Shown: positions 1 to 8,066, counted from the first letter of the stretch. The stretch: 35,394 bases of DNA from Oscillatoriales cyanobacterium (GCA_004294385.1 REAP01000024.1:1-35394); one strand, 5' to 3'. The notes: generated by a model not told the origin, from the sequence alone. A program made the numbers and translations.

Positions 1-98
1 TGTGGAACGGGCATCTTGCCCGTTCTGGAAGGCAACAGGCTCTCCGGCCTGTTCCACAAAGAGTAAATTTTCTTGTGGAACGGGCATCTTGCCCGTTC
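1..98. repeat. Three copies of a GTGGAACRGGC hairpin repeat
   Basis: Copies lie at about 1-25 and 74-98 (plus orientation, arms GAACGGGCA/TGCCCGTTC around a TCT loop) and at about 30-60 (inverted, the variant with a CCGGAGAG centre). The same family recurs at 15166, 22356, 24710, 32036, 32115 and 32180. Elsewhere the arms are AACAGGCA/TGCCTGTT, a paired change relative to the copies here. Confidence 0.85.
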
Positions 99-216
99 TT
101 GAGCATGGTGCAACATATGAGTTAGAACTAGCTGTAGTTTGATCGGCAAAAGTCAAGCTGCTAAATCCCAGCAGCAAGGCTATAGCAGGTAATGCGAGTA
201 GTGAAGCAATTTTCAT
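1..216 (-). CDS. Secreted protein, N-terminal part, runs off window edge
   Basis: An ATG at 216 opens a frame that stays open to the window edge (72 codons). Residues 1-24 are a textbook Sec signal peptide: MKIAS, a hydrophobic core ALPAIALLLGF, then SSLTFA with a probable cut before D25. From about residue 40 the frame runs through the hairpin repeats at 74-98 and 1-60, so the downstream protein sequence is simply translated repeat. The original gene may have been cut by repeat insertion, or it may tolerate the repeat in its tail. No family can be named. No strong Shine-Dalgarno is visible. Confidence 0.4.
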   Translation of the reverse strand, partial: MKIASLLALPAIALLLGFSSLTFADQTTASSNSYVAPCSRTGKMPVPQENLLFVEQAGEPVAFQNGQDARST

Positions 217-386
217 GAGATTTACAAAAATATTGACAGCCACATTAAACTCCCAAAACATTACCTGCAAATCTGCGGATAGATTACAATTTTGTAATTT
301 AGTTCGATCAATGATGACGGTATAATCACCACCGAATCGGTCAGTAGTTATTTGTTATTTGTTATTTGTTATTTGTGATGAGCTAC

Positions 387-509
387 CAATGCCCAATGCC
401 CAATGCCCAATGCCCGATGCCCAATTCCCAATTCCCAATTCCCAATTCCCAATTCCCAATGCCCAATTCCCAATGCCCAATGCCCAATGCCCAATGCCCA
501 ATGCCCAAC
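387..509. repeat. Heptanucleotide tandem array (CCCAATG/CCCAATT)
   Basis: About 17 head-to-tail copies of a 7-bp unit alternating CCCAATG and CCCAATT, preceded at 350-376 by short TTATTTG repeats. This is the short tandemly repeated repetitive (STRR) type known in filamentous cyanobacteria. It ends 10 bases before the response regulator start codon, so it occupies the leader of that operon. Because 7 is not a multiple of 3, the array can be open in several frames and yields spurious ORFs. Confidence 0.95.
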
Positions 510-519
510 TTGAAAATCT

Positions 520-1200
520 ATGAATGTTCTATATGTTGAAGATGAAGCAAAAATCGCCAATTTTGTTTGTATTGGTTTGAAAGAACAAGGCTTTGTAGTG
601 GATTATTGCGATAATGGGAATGATGGCTACGATCGCGCGATGGATAATCAGTATGATGCGATCGTCCTGGATATTGTATTACCGGGAAAAGATGGATTAT
701 CTATTCTCAAACTGCTACGAAAGGCTGGACGTAATGTACCCGTGATTTTATTAACGGCTCGTAATGAACTAGACGATCGCATAGAAGGCTTACATCTCGG
801 TGCTGATGACTATTTGGCTAAACCGTTTTTTGTTGAGGAGTTAATTGCGCGGATTTATGCTGTGGTGCGACGGGCTGACGGCGGCCAAAATACGATCGCT
901 GTTGGCCCAGTTAAGCTCGATCGCATTCTCCGAGAAGTTACCTGCGATCGCCATGCGGTAGAACTTACCACCCGCGAGTTTAATCTGTTGGAATATCTGA
1001 TGCGATCGCCCGGTAGGGTACTCACCCGCACGCAAATCCTCGAACATATCTGGGGTTATGATTTTAATCCGAATACAAATGTGGTAGATGTGTGTATTCA
1101 ACGCATTCGCAAGAAAATAGAACCGATCGGCGGTACGGGATGGATTGAGAGCGTGCGCGGCGTTGGCTATCGGTTTCGCAAACCAGATTCCCTATCATGA
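520..1200 (+). CDS. OmpR/PhoB-family response regulator
   Basis: 226 aa. An N-terminal receiver domain (about 1-115) has the acidic pair E7/D8, phospho-acceptor D51 ([11 protein letters not shown]), T79 and K101 (LAKPF). A C-terminal winged-helix DNA-binding domain (about 125-220) has the typical [13 protein letters not shown] and RIRKKI...VRGVGYRF signatures. It is full length for the family. The stop overlaps the next start (ATGA at 1197-1200), so it is translationally coupled to the kinase that should phosphorylate it. The kinase subtype suggests a CusR/NrsR/RppA-like role in metal or redox response, which is inference. No Shine-Dalgarno is visible because the heptamer array abuts the start. 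Confidence 0.95.
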   Translation: MNVLYVEDEAKIANFVCIGLKEQGFVVDYCDNGNDGYDRAMDNQYDAIVLDIVLPGKDGLSILKLLRKAGRNVPVILLTARNELDDRIEGLHLGADDYLAKPFFVEELIARIYAVVRRADGGQNTIAVGPVKLDRILREVTCDRHAVELTTREFNLLEYLMRSPGRVLTRTQILEHIWGYDFNPNTNVVDVCIQRIRKKIEPIGGTGWIESVRGVGYRFRKPDSLS

Positions 1201-2756
1201 AACTGCAATCTTTTCGCTTTCGGATTACTCTATTATCTGCTGTTCTAGCAAGTATTGCTCTGATGGGCTTTAGTATTGTTTCGTGGTGGTTAATTTACGA
1301 TGCTAAGGTAAAACGTCTTGATGCTGAAATCAAAAATCAATTAATCCAATCTACCCGCCCGGAATCGACCCAATGGGAGACTTATACTGATTCTTTACCA
1401 TCGGTTTTGGGCATGAATGGAGCAACAACCGTGGCTTTGCTGGTGAATGATAGAGATGGTAATTTGCTCTACCGATCGCACCAGTGGCAAGATGGACTTG
1501 ATGCCAATTCACTATGGCGCTCGCTCCCCCAACCCCCTCCACCTCCTGATAGAATACCTTTTGAATTAGAACCTCCTCCTCCACTTCCCAATGGAATCGA
1601 TTCATTCTTACCGAGAGAAAGAAGACCTCCGCGCGATCGACCACCTCAACCCGATCGCCCTAATTCATTCGTACCGAGGGAAAGAAGACCTCCGCGCGAT
1701 CGACCCGATTTTCCTCAAGTTTTCCAGGCTAAGCTAGCAACAAGGCGTACTAGCAAGACTATTTGGCGTGTGGGCGCGATTCATTCTCCTCAGACTCAAA
1801 TAGCGATCGCAGTTAACTTACAGGCGATCGATCTAGAAATGACATCGATTGGTAATATATTTCTAATATCAATTCCCGTAGTTCTTTTACTCGTAGCCGG
1901 TGGAGCATGGATGATATCGCGAAGTATTTTGTATCCCATTGGGCGACTCACTACAGCAATCCGCAATGTCACCGTACAAGGGCTGGATCATCGCGTCCCT
2001 GTTGGTTCAACAGATATCGAGTTTTTAGAGTTAATTTTTGTGTTCAATCAGATGCTAGAACGTCTGGAACGGAGTTTTCAGCAAGCTTCTCGATTTAGTG
2101 GAGATGCAGCTCATGAACTGAAGACACCGCTGGCTATTTTGCAAGGCCAACTAGAACGAGCTTTGCATCAAGCTGAACCAGGTTCCGAGATGCAGCAAAC
2201 CATTAGTAATTTATTGGATGAAGTGCGCCGACTGAGTGAAATTACCCGTAAACTTTTACTACTTTCCCTAGCAGATGCCGGACGCATGAGCTTAAATTGG
2301 GTTGAGGTGAATATGTCGGCTTTGTTAGCTGAAATTGCTGAAGATATGGAACTTTTAGCACCAGATTTAGAAGTACAGATGACTATTTCGCCTAATTTAT
2401 CTATCAAGGGCGATCGGGATTTGCTGGTGCAGGTTTTGCAAAATCTGGTTGGTAATGCGATTAAGTATAATTTGCCACAAGGTTGGCTCAAGTTACAGGC
2501 TAACTGTCAGGGAAAAAGAGTAATTGTGAAAATTGTCAATAGTTCTCAGGATATTTCTTTGAGTGAGGGCGATCGCATTTTCGAGCGCTTCCATCGTGGC
2601 GACTCCAGTCAGACTCAAAAAATTGAAGGATCGGGATTGGGGCTAAGTTTAGCAAGGGAAATCGCACGGGCCCACGGTGGTGATATTAAACTAGATGCTG
2701 CCATACTTGGTCAAACAGCGTTTATACTGAGTTTACCTGTGGGCGATCGAGATTAA
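1197..2756 (+). CDS. CusS-like membrane sensor histidine kinase
   Basis: 519 aa. TM1 is at about 10-33, followed by a periplasmic sensor of about 185 residues, TM2 at about 219-241, HAMP at about 242-295, HisKA with H306 (AAHELKTPLA), and an ATPase domain with N box N420, F box IFERFHRGD and G box GSGLGLS (479-485). The usual DxGxG box is replaced by an N-rich stretch (IVNSSQDIS, about 447-455), as in the heavy-metal CusS subgroup where an NPG-type motif stands there. The periplasmic part holds an unusual proline/arginine-rich segment (111-172) with an in-frame duplication. It is coupled to the regulator upstream by an ATGA overlap. The ligand is unknown; metal is a guess from the subgroup. 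Confidence 0.93.
   Translation: MKLQSFRFRITLLSAVLASIALMGFSIVSWWLIYDAKVKRLDAEIKNQLIQSTRPESTQWETYTDSLPSVLGMNGATTVALLVNDRDGNLLYRSHQWQDGLDANSLWRSLPQPPPPPDRIPFELEPPPPLPNGIDSFLPRERRPPRDRPPQPDRPNSFVPRERRPPRDRPDFPQVFQAKLATRRTSKTIWRVGAIHSPQTQIAIAVNLQAIDLEMTSIGNIFLISIPVVLLLVAGGAWMISRSILYPIGRLTTAIRNVTVQGLDHRVPVGSTDIEFLELIFVFNQMLERLERSFQQASRFSGDAAHELKTPLAILQGQLERALHQAEPGSEMQQTISNLLDEVRRLSEITRKLLLLSLADAGRMSLNWVEVNMSALLAEIAEDMELLAPDLEVQMTISPNLSIKGDRDLLVQVLQNLVGNAIKYNLPQGWLKLQANCQGKRVIVKIVNSSQDISLSEGDRIFERFHRGDSSQTQKIEGSGLGLSLAREIARAHGGDIKLDAAILGQTAFILSLPVGDRD
1601..1705. repeat. In-frame 63-bp-offset duplication inside the kinase sensor
   Basis: The 42-bp segment at 1601-1642 recurs at 1664-1705 with two differences. 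The offset is 63 bp (21 codons), so the frame is kept and the protein carries two copies of SF[LV]PRERRPPRDRP. Each copy contains a CGATCG HIP1 core. Confidence 0.9.
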
Positions 2757-2798
2757 CCTTATGTTGGCTAAGACTTTGGCTAATTCTGATTTTAAAGT

Positions 2799-2946
2799 TA
2801 TAGCAGTCGCCAAGCCGCTTTGGTCATTGAGCGGAGTCGAAATGTCCACTTCGACGTAGTTTATCCTGAGCCCTTCGACGCAGTTTATCCTGAGCGTAGT
2901 CGAAGGCAGTGACCGAAATATCCTAATCGCCTTGGCGGTTGCTATA
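2799..2946. repeat. MITE-like palindromic element with 16-bp terminal inverted repeats
   Basis: The ends TATAGCAGTCGCCAAG (2799-2814) and its inverse at 2931-2946 match at 14 of 16 positions. The interior carries GGTCATTGAGCG-AGTCGAAATGTCC and repeated TTATCCTGAGC motifs that also occur at 7490-7608 and, in part, near 13075-13090. It has no coding content. It sits between the convergent kinase and LCP genes. Confidence 0.75.
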
Positions 2947-2980
2947 ACGATGCGACTGGGGAAGTTAAGTCCCACAACAT

Positions 2981-3010
2981 AAAAAAAGAGGACACAGCAC
3001 TGCTGTGTCC
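2981..3010 (-). terminator. Intrinsic terminator of the LCP gene
   Basis: Reading the minus strand after the LCP stop, GGACACAGCA and TGCTGTGTCC (2990-3010) form a strong hairpin followed within two bases by seven T (2981-2987). This is the clearest rho-independent terminator in the window. Confidence 0.85.
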
Positions 3011-3032
3011 CTACAAATACCAAATACCAAAT

Positions 3033-4439
3033 TTAAAGTCCCCGACCAGACTGAGACTTTTTACTCAACCAATCCTTGCCCAATCTGATAGTCACATCCG
3101 ATTGCAAAGAACCGGTACTCTCAACCAGCACATCCCCAAAACCCAAAGACTGGCGAATGGCTTGAGCATTTTTAATATCCCCATCTTGAGCCACTAGAGT
3201 TGTTACCTCCAACGATTCTGGCCAATCCTTATAAACCTGAACATTCCGATAACCAGCTTGAGTCAAAGTCTTGACAAATTCTTCAACAGCAGCTTGATCT
3301 CCGGTACTATCTTGAATCGCCACCTTCAGAAAAGTCGCATCAGCATTCTCAATTGTCCAAGTATTTTGACCGAAGTCAAAATGTTCGGCTACCATAGTTT
3401 GGATGGCACTTTGATCGGGCAACCAGTAACTTGCCTTGTAATCCTTGGTATCGCTGAACTTGCCGGGAACCATCAACATCTGGACGCTAGAACGCTCCAT
3501 TTTAGTAGCAAAACCCGCTAAAGCTACCAATTCCTCAATATTCAAATTTGTGTCAATGTGAGACTGAATCACCGACAAAATCTTCGGCATTCGGGATAGC
3601 AAACCTACATTAACTTCCTGTTCCACAAAAGCACGCATCAACAATTGTTGGCGCTGTACTCTACCGATATCGCCCAAATTGTCGTGGCGATAAAGCAAAT
3701 ACTGCACGATTTGGTCGCCGTTAAGATGCTGTTTACCAGCTTTTAAATCTATATATAGATGCTGACTTTCATCGGTATACTTCATGTCTTTAGGGACATT
3801 AATCGTAATGCCACCAAGGGCATCAACCAAGCTTTTTATGCCTTGAATATTCAGTGTGACATAGCGGTCAATTCCCACACCGCCCAGGAGTCCGCTAACT
3901 GACTTGGCTGACGAAGCCGGACCGCCATAATAATTGGCTTCATTAATTTTTACCTCGCCTCTACCTTCAACATAGGCGCGGGTATCTCGCGGTATAGAAA
4001 GCACACTTAATTTTTTATTTTGAGGGTCGAACCTAACCAGCAGCATCGTATCGGTTAACCCCTTAAAAGAGTTTTCCCAGACTTCGTATCCCTTCTCTTT
4101 GTCGGGCTGGCCGTTGATGTCTGAACTCAGAACCTTAAGTCCTAAAACTAAAATATTAACTGGGCGAGTCAGTTCTGGCATTTTCATGCTGAGCTTGGCC
4201 ATATCGCCTTGAGAAAACACCGCCGCTTCTTCGGGAGTCAATTTCTGTTGCTGAAGCGGGGTTGTGGATAGAGAAACTGCTAGGAGCGCTCCGGCTGTGG
4301 CTGAGAGCATGGCGACTCCCGCTAAACCAAAACCAAATCCCAGCCAACGACCTCGATGAGGCTGGGCAGATTTTTTGGTTGAAGGTTGAGTGGTTGGTTG
4401 TTTGCTGGGGTCTTGATTAGGATTTTTTTGAGCTGACAC
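3033..4439 (-). CDS. LytR-CpsA-Psr (LCP) family protein with LytR C-terminal domain
   Basis: 468 aa from a GTG at 4439, chosen because GAGGA stands about 7 bases upstream. A TTG 23 codons further up has no such site. The protein has a cytosolic Gln/Pro/Lys-rich N-terminus, one TM at about 33-57, an LCP catalytic domain at about 94-300 (NILVLGLK, LTDTMLLVRFDP, LSIPRDTR, INEANYYGG, YRHDNLGDIGRVQRQQ), and a LytR_C domain at about 365-460. Family members move polyprenyl-linked glycans onto peptidoglycan at the outer face of the inner membrane. The arginines and aspartates that bind the pyrophosphate lipid appear present. It lies downstream of a small membrane protein in the same direction and ends at a strong terminator. 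Confidence 0.93.
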   Translation of the reverse strand: MSAQKNPNQDPSKQPTTQPSTKKSAQPHRGRWLGFGFGLAGVAMLSATAGALLAVSLSTTPLQQQKLTPEEAAVFSQGDMAKLSMKMPELTRPVNILVLGLKVLSSDINGQPDKEKGYEVWENSFKGLTDTMLLVRFDPQNKKLSVLSIPRDTRAYVEGRGEVKINEANYYGGPASSAKSVSGLLGGVGIDRYVTLNIQGIKSLVDALGGITINVPKDMKYTDESQHLYIDLKAGKQHLNGDQIVQYLLYRHDNLGDIGRVQRQQLLMRAFVEQEVNVGLLSRMPKILSVIQSHIDTNLNIEELVALAGFATKMERSSVQMLMVPGKFSDTKDYKASYWLPDQSAIQTMVAEHFDFGQNTWTIENADATFLKVAIQDSTGDQAAVEEFVKTLTQAGYRNVQVYKDWPESLEVTTLVAQDGDIKNAQAIRQSLGFGDVLVESTGSLQSDVTIRLGKDWLSKKSQSGRGL

Positions 4440-4544
4440 TGGCTTCCTCACAGAAAATAAGAATAAAAAAAGATAATGGCAATTTGTAGTATCAACCTGA
4501 AGACGCAATCAAGCAATAGGCTAAGGCCTTAAGATAATCCTAGG

Positions 4545-4919
4545 TTATGATAAATGTTTGCCGATGATTTTTTCGGCGACGCGACTCATTCCGGGTAGCC
4601 AGAGTGGTTGGCGTTGACCCAGGCGAAACATCAGACCGACACTGACGATGAAATAGCTGGTGGTCAACAGGCTACTCATTAATAACATGGGAAGTGTCCA
4701 AGATTCCGCAGAAATGGCTCCTGCTTCTAAAAAAATATGCCCTAAGAGCCAACTAAGAGCAAGGGCGATTGCCAAGCGGCTGACGGCTTTGTGTTCGGGG
4801 CTCCCTTCGTGGCGGTACAGTTTCCACAGGGCGGGGAAAAATCCGATGACGGGGATCAATAGTACAAACAGACTGATGCGATCGAGTTCAGGATTTTCTA
4901 AGGGATCTTTGTTTTTCAT
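4545..4919 (-). CDS. Small integral membrane protein, conserved cyanobacterial type
   Basis: 124 aa from the ATG at 4919; the TTG four codons upstream is less likely. Three hydrophobic helices are predicted by eye: LFVLLIPVIGFFPALWKL (about 18-35), LAIALALSWLLGHIFLEA and LPMLLMSSLLTTSYFIVSVGLMF. The C-terminal tail is short and basic. I do not recognise a named family. It lies 105 bp upstream of the LCP gene on the same strand, so co-transcription and an envelope role are possible. Confidence 0.75.
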   Translation of the reverse strand: MKNKDPLENPELDRISLFVLLIPVIGFFPALWKLYRHEGSPEHKAVSRLAIALALSWLLGHIFLEAGAISAESWTLPMLLMSSLLTTSYFIVSVGLMFRLGQRQPLWLPGMSRVAEKIIGKHLS

Positions 4920-5022
4920 AAAAATTAGCAAGTTAAGACTTAAAACTCAAAATTTCTCAGTCCCCAGAGCCGCATTTTGATAAACTGGATACAGCACAGC
5001 AGACAGGAGAACAGACTTCGCC

Positions 5023-5724
5023 ATGACCAAATCCCAAAAACCGATCGTTATTGCTCCATCCATATTATCAGCCGATTTTAGCCGTCTCGGAGCAGAGATT
5101 CAAGCTGTCGATCAAGCTGGGGCTGACTGGATTCACGTAGATGTGATGGATGGTCGCTTTGTTCCTAATATTACGATCGGACCGCTGATTGTTGAGGCAA
5201 TTCGTCCTGTTACTACCAAAATCATTGATGTCCACTTGATGATTGTAGAGCCGGAGAAGTATGTGGAGGACTTTGCTAAGGCTGGTGCTGATATTATTTC
5301 GGTTCACGCTGAGCACAATGCTTCGCCTCATTTACACCGTACCTTGGGTCAAATTCGGGAATTGGGCAAGAAAGCTGGTGTGGTGCTCAATCCTTCGACG
5401 CCATTGGAGTTGATTGAGTATGTGCTGGAACTTTGCGATTTGGTGCTGATTATGAGCGTGAATCCGGGTTTTGGTGGTCAAAGTTTTATTCCGACTGTTT
5501 TGCCGAAAATTCGCCAGTTGCGCCAAATGTGCGATGAGAGAGGTCTCGATCCTTGGATTGAGGTGGATGGTGGTTTGAAGGTGGATAATACTTGGCAGGT
5601 TCTGGAAGCTGGCGCAAATGCGATCGTGGCTGGCTCTGCTGTGTTTAAGGCGAAGGATTATGCTGGTGCGATCGAGGGTATCCGCCACAGCAAGCGTCCG
5701 ACTCCACAGTTGGCGGCTGTTTAA
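5023..5724 (+). CDS. rpe: Ribulose-phosphate 3-epimerase
   Basis: 233 aa, the normal size. It interconverts ribulose 5-phosphate and xylulose 5-phosphate in the Calvin cycle and the oxidative pentose phosphate pathway, in the cytosol. This is a TIM barrel with the metal and acid-base residues H38 and D40 (IHVDVMDG), H71 (DVHLMI) and D182 (EVDGG), plus the phosphate loop [10 protein letters not shown] (144-153) and a GSAVF motif. CAGGAGA stands about 12 bases before the ATG. It is monocistronic by spacing. Its codon use and HIP1 content match those of its neighbours. Confidence 0.98.
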   Translation: MTKSQKPIVIAPSILSADFSRLGAEIQAVDQAGADWIHVDVMDGRFVPNITIGPLIVEAIRPVTTKIIDVHLMIVEPEKYVEDFAKAGADIISVHAEHNASPHLHRTLGQIRELGKKAGVVLNPSTPLELIEYVLELCDLVLIMSVNPGFGGQSFIPTVLPKIRQLRQMCDERGLDPWIEVDGGLKVDNTWQVLEAGANAIVAGSAVFKAKDYAGAIEGIRHSKRPTPQLAAV

Positions 5725-5740
5725 TCAAGTATTTTTTCTG

Positions 5741-5764
5741 GTTCCCAGCCTCCAGGCTGGGAAC
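5741..5764. terminator. Hairpin after rpe (10-bp stem, TCCA loop)
   Basis: GTTCCCAGCC and GGCTGGGAAC pair perfectly around TCCA, 17 bases after the rpe stop. There is no T-run behind it on the plus strand, so it may be a dispersed hairpin repeat acting as an mRNA 3' end rather than a classic terminator. The GGCTCTGCCTC stretch that follows looks like part of the same repeat. Confidence 0.6.
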
Positions 5765-5801
5765 GCATATGAGTGAGGCTCTGCCTCTTAATGATTTGAC
5801 A

Positions 5802-6584
5802 CTACTTAGAGACAGATGCGAGAATGCTTTCCATTTCCGCAAGCTCGATCGCCCCGGAGAATGTTTTGCCGTTCATAATAAAGAACGGAGTGCCTTCTAT
5901 CCCCAATTTTTGAGCGAGTTGTACGTCTTTCTGAATGGCTGCTTCGGCGGCGGGACTGTTGCGATCGGTGTTGAATTTATCTACTTTTAGATTGAGTTTT
6001 TTGGCGATCGATCCGTAGAATTCCTCGCCTAACTGTTTTTGTCCCTCAAACAAAGCATCGTAGTATTCCCAGAATTTGCCTTGCTGTTGGGCCGCCCAGG
6101 CTGCTTTGGATGCTGGTAGCGCTTGAGGATGAATTGAGGTTAAGGGAAAATGTTTGTAGGATAAAGTAACTTTGTCCTGGTGTTTTGCCATAAACTGCTT
6201 GACTGTATCGTGAGCACGGGCGCAAAACGGACATTGAAAATCGGAAAATTCTAACAGTACAATCTGTTGCGAGGCGGCACCGGTACTGGGAGAATCGCCG
6301 ATCGAAGATTTAGGATTAGTTTTCATCTCCTGCAAAAATGACTGCTGCGCTGCTTTGAGAGACTGCTGCTTTTCTTGCTGATATGCTTGTACCGACTCCA
6401 AAATTGCTTGCGGGTTTTCGCGGATGATCTGCAAGACTTGCTCTTTTAACTTCGGATCGACTGGATTACCACTGGCTGACTGGGCGGGGGAACAACCGAT
6501 GAATATGAGGCAAACTGCTAAGAGTACACTCAAGCCGACGGCTTGTTGGCTGCGGAGTTTTCGCCAAATAGAGGATATGTTCAT
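5802..6584 (-). CDS. DsbA-family thioredoxin-like lipoprotein
   Basis: 260 aa from the ATG at 6584. Upstream in-frame codons only translate the heptamer array, so they are excluded. The N-terminus has a basic stretch, a hydrophobic segment, then lipobox LIFIGC with C31. After a Gln-rich helical stretch (45-90) comes a thioredoxin-fold domain with the redox motif C118-P-F-C121 (FSDFQCPFC) and a cis-Pro loop GIEGTPFF. The family oxidises or isomerises thiols outside the cytoplasm. Lipid anchoring suggests it is held at a membrane facing the periplasm or thylakoid lumen. The partner and substrate are unknown. Confidence 0.93.
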   Translation of the reverse strand: MNISSIWRKLRSQQAVGLSVLLAVCLIFIGCSPAQSASGNPVDPKLKEQVLQIIRENPQAILESVQAYQQEKQQSLKAAQQSFLQEMKTNPKSSIGDSPSTGAASQQIVLLEFSDFQCPFCARAHDTVKQFMAKHQDKVTLSYKHFPLTSIHPQALPASKAAWAAQQQGKFWEYYDALFEGQKQLGEEFYGSIAKKLNLKVDKFNTDRNSPAAEAAIQKDVQLAQKLGIEGTPFFIMNGKTFSGAIELAEMESILASVSK

Positions 6585-6619
6585 GTTTTTTTCTAATTCA
6601 CGGCAAGACTTCATCCTAC

Positions 6620-6731
6620 ATTGGGAATTGAGAATTGGGAATTGGGAATTGGGAATTGGGAATTGAGAATTGGGAATTGGGAATTGGGAATTGGGCATCG
6701 GGAATTGGGCATCGGGAATTGGGAATTGGCT
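6620..6731. repeat. Heptanucleotide tandem array (GGGAATT)
   Basis: About 15 copies of GGGAATT with variants GAGAATT and GGGCATC. It lies immediately upstream of the DsbA-like gene and is the inverse orientation of the array at 387-509. It is the source of spurious NSQFPIP reading frames. Confidence 0.95.
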
Positions 6732-6766
6732 TTAATTTGAACAGCGATGATTCAGAATAAAATGTT

Positions 6767-6796
6767 AAAGGGCGATCGCACTAACGATCGCCCTTT
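6767..6796 (-). terminator. Perfect 12-bp hairpin built from two HIP1 cores
   Basis: AAAGGGCGATCG (6767-6778) and CGATCGCCCTTT (6785-6796) pair perfectly around a 6-base loop. It lies downstream of the minus-strand gene ending at 6840. On that strand an AT-rich stretch follows but not a pure T-run. Probably a transcript 3' end. Confidence 0.65.
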
Positions 6797-6839
6797 ATGT
6801 CTTCTCAACATTAGCGTTGAGAATTGTCTGGATGCGAGA

Positions 6840-7352
6840 CTATTTGCGGTTGGTGAGCCACTTAGCAGCAACTATTCCCAAAATACCCGCCACAACTGGA
6901 TTTCCCAAAAATTTCATCAAACTAGGCTGCTCGGCTAACACTTCTCGGAAAACATCCGGGTGATTGTGATAGGTAAACGAGGCTAATTTGGTAACATCGT
7001 CAGCATTCATCCGGCTAGCGTGGTGAGTAGAAAGCCCTAGCTGTTGTTCCAAGGTGCGATCGTTCAATCCTCTCTTGCTCAAATGCTTGAGAAATTCCCG
7101 CGCCACGTCATCCCGTTCGTTTGGTTTAATTTGGGCGATCGCATGAAGCAATTCCGGTTCCAATTGAGCAGGCGGCAAGGAGTCGTGATTCAGAGAATGA
7201 CCAAATAATTGTTTACGCTGATCCGGCGAAGTTCGCTGAGCAAAATCATCAAAGTTTTCGTATTCTTCGGCGGATGTTTCTGGCATCTTTTCTCGATCAC
7301 CACTTGCCAAATCGCTCATGATTTGACGCTTGTAAATATCACTGGTACTCAT
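6840..7352 (-). CDS. Conserved cyanobacterial protein of unknown function
   Basis: 170 aa from the ATG at 7352, preceded by GGAAAAG. The protein is acidic and soluble through most of its length (EEYENFDDFAQRTSPDQRKQLFGHSLNH, a helical stretch ELLHAIAQIKPNERDDVAREFLKHL), with a single short hydrophobic segment near the C-terminus (NPVVAGILGIVAAKWL, about 150-165) that could anchor or pack it. No catalytic motif is seen and no family is recognised. It belongs to a run of small minus-strand genes that includes a CsbD protein, so a stress-related role is only suggested by context. Confidence 0.75.
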   Translation of the reverse strand: MSTSDIYKRQIMSDLASGDREKMPETSAEEYENFDDFAQRTSPDQRKQLFGHSLNHDSLPPAQLEPELLHAIAQIKPNERDDVAREFLKHLSKRGLNDRTLEQQLGLSTHHASRMNADDVTKLASFTYHNHPDVFREVLAEQPSLMKFLGNPVVAGILGIVAAKWLTNRK

Positions 7353-7450
7353 CGTAATTCTTTTCCAATCTAGACAACTTTTGTGTCTCAAATAGAGACT
7401 TTTTTTGCCAATAATTTGCGGTTTACTAAACCACAAATTGGCGACATTTG

Positions 7451-7608
7451 TATAGCAACCATCAAGGCAGGCAGAACCCAACGGCTGCGTTTATCCTGCC
7501 CAACGACTGCGTTTATCCGCATTTGTGGTCATTGAGCGAAGTCGAAATGTCCACCAATATTACATTTCGACTTCGCTCAATGACCGTATAGCTTTGGCGA
7601 CTGCTATC
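7451..7608. repeat. MITE-like element with perfect 24-bp internal hairpin
   Basis: The left end TATAGCAACCATCAAGGC and right end GCTTTGGCGACTGCTATC resemble the ends of the 2799-2946 element. The inner arms 7527-7550 and 7562-7585 are perfect 24-bp inverse repeats around an 11-base loop. Two TGCCCAACGACTGCGTTTATCC-like direct repeats fill the left half. The element ends 15 bases past the stop of the lipoprotein gene and could serve as its 3' end. Confidence 0.8.
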
Positions 7609-7622
7609 ACTGACTAATTAGG

Positions 7623-8066
7623 TCAAGACTTGTAGTCGATCTGATTTGATTGCTGGTCGTACTTCGCCGTCAAAATCAGTTTTTTATCTGGCGCATAAAC
7701 CAAAACACTGACATCCTGATTCGGAAAATTTTTGTGAAAACCTTGTGCTAAAGATTTCGCCAAATCCTTGACTTCTGTAGGGCGGACTTGCGGGGAAATC
7801 ACAACTCCCAACTTGTTGTTGTCGCGCACGTAAGCATCCTGAACCAGTCCATTGGCCGTCTTTGTTACCCATTTACCAAAATCTTGACCTGCTGCGGTAT
7901 TTCCCTGTTCTAGCTGCGCGTAACTACCCTTACTACCACTAATTGCTACAGGTGGACTCATCGGTTTTTGAGCTGAAACACTTGTTGTGCAAGCTGTGGT
8001 AAAGCTTAGCATTAAAACCAAAAGTAGCCCAACAATTATTTGGCGGCTCTGCTGAAGTAAACTCAC
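7623..8066 (-). CDS. Small lipoprotein, unknown function
   Basis: 147 aa starting at a GTG (8066). GGAGG lies 7 bases upstream, an unusually good Shine-Dalgarno that fixes this start. The signal is QIIVGLLLVLMLSFTTAC with lipobox Cys26. The mature part is about 120 residues, mixed alpha/beta, with VVISPQVRPTEVKDLAKSLAQGF and VSVLVYAPDKKLILTAKYD, and no cysteine pair. I do not recognise the family. It is followed by the 7451-7608 hairpin element and preceded on the same strand by the CsbD gene with a terminator between, so it is probably its own transcript. Confidence 0.85.
   Translation of the reverse strand: MSLLQQSRQIIVGLLLVLMLSFTTACTTSVSAQKPMSPPVAISGSKGSYAQLEQGNTAAGQDFGKWVTKTANGLVQDAYVRDNNKLGVVISPQVRPTEVKDLAKSLAQGFHKNFPNQDVSVLVYAPDKKLILTAKYDQQSNQIDYKS

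Noticed and set aside
369..560. Minus-strand ORF reading [15 protein letters not shown]
   Set aside because: It is only the heptamer array in translation; a 7-bp unit can be open in several frames.
2733..3023. Minus-strand ORF of 96 codons
   Set aside because: Runs through the MITE-like element and the LCP terminator and has no coding character.
4440..4508. TTG-initiated extension of the LCP protein
   Set aside because: No Shine-Dalgarno; the GTG at 4439 has GAGGA at good spacing.
6585..6698. Longer N-terminus for the DsbA-like protein
   Set aside because: The extra residues are translated heptamer array and would bury the lipoprotein signal.
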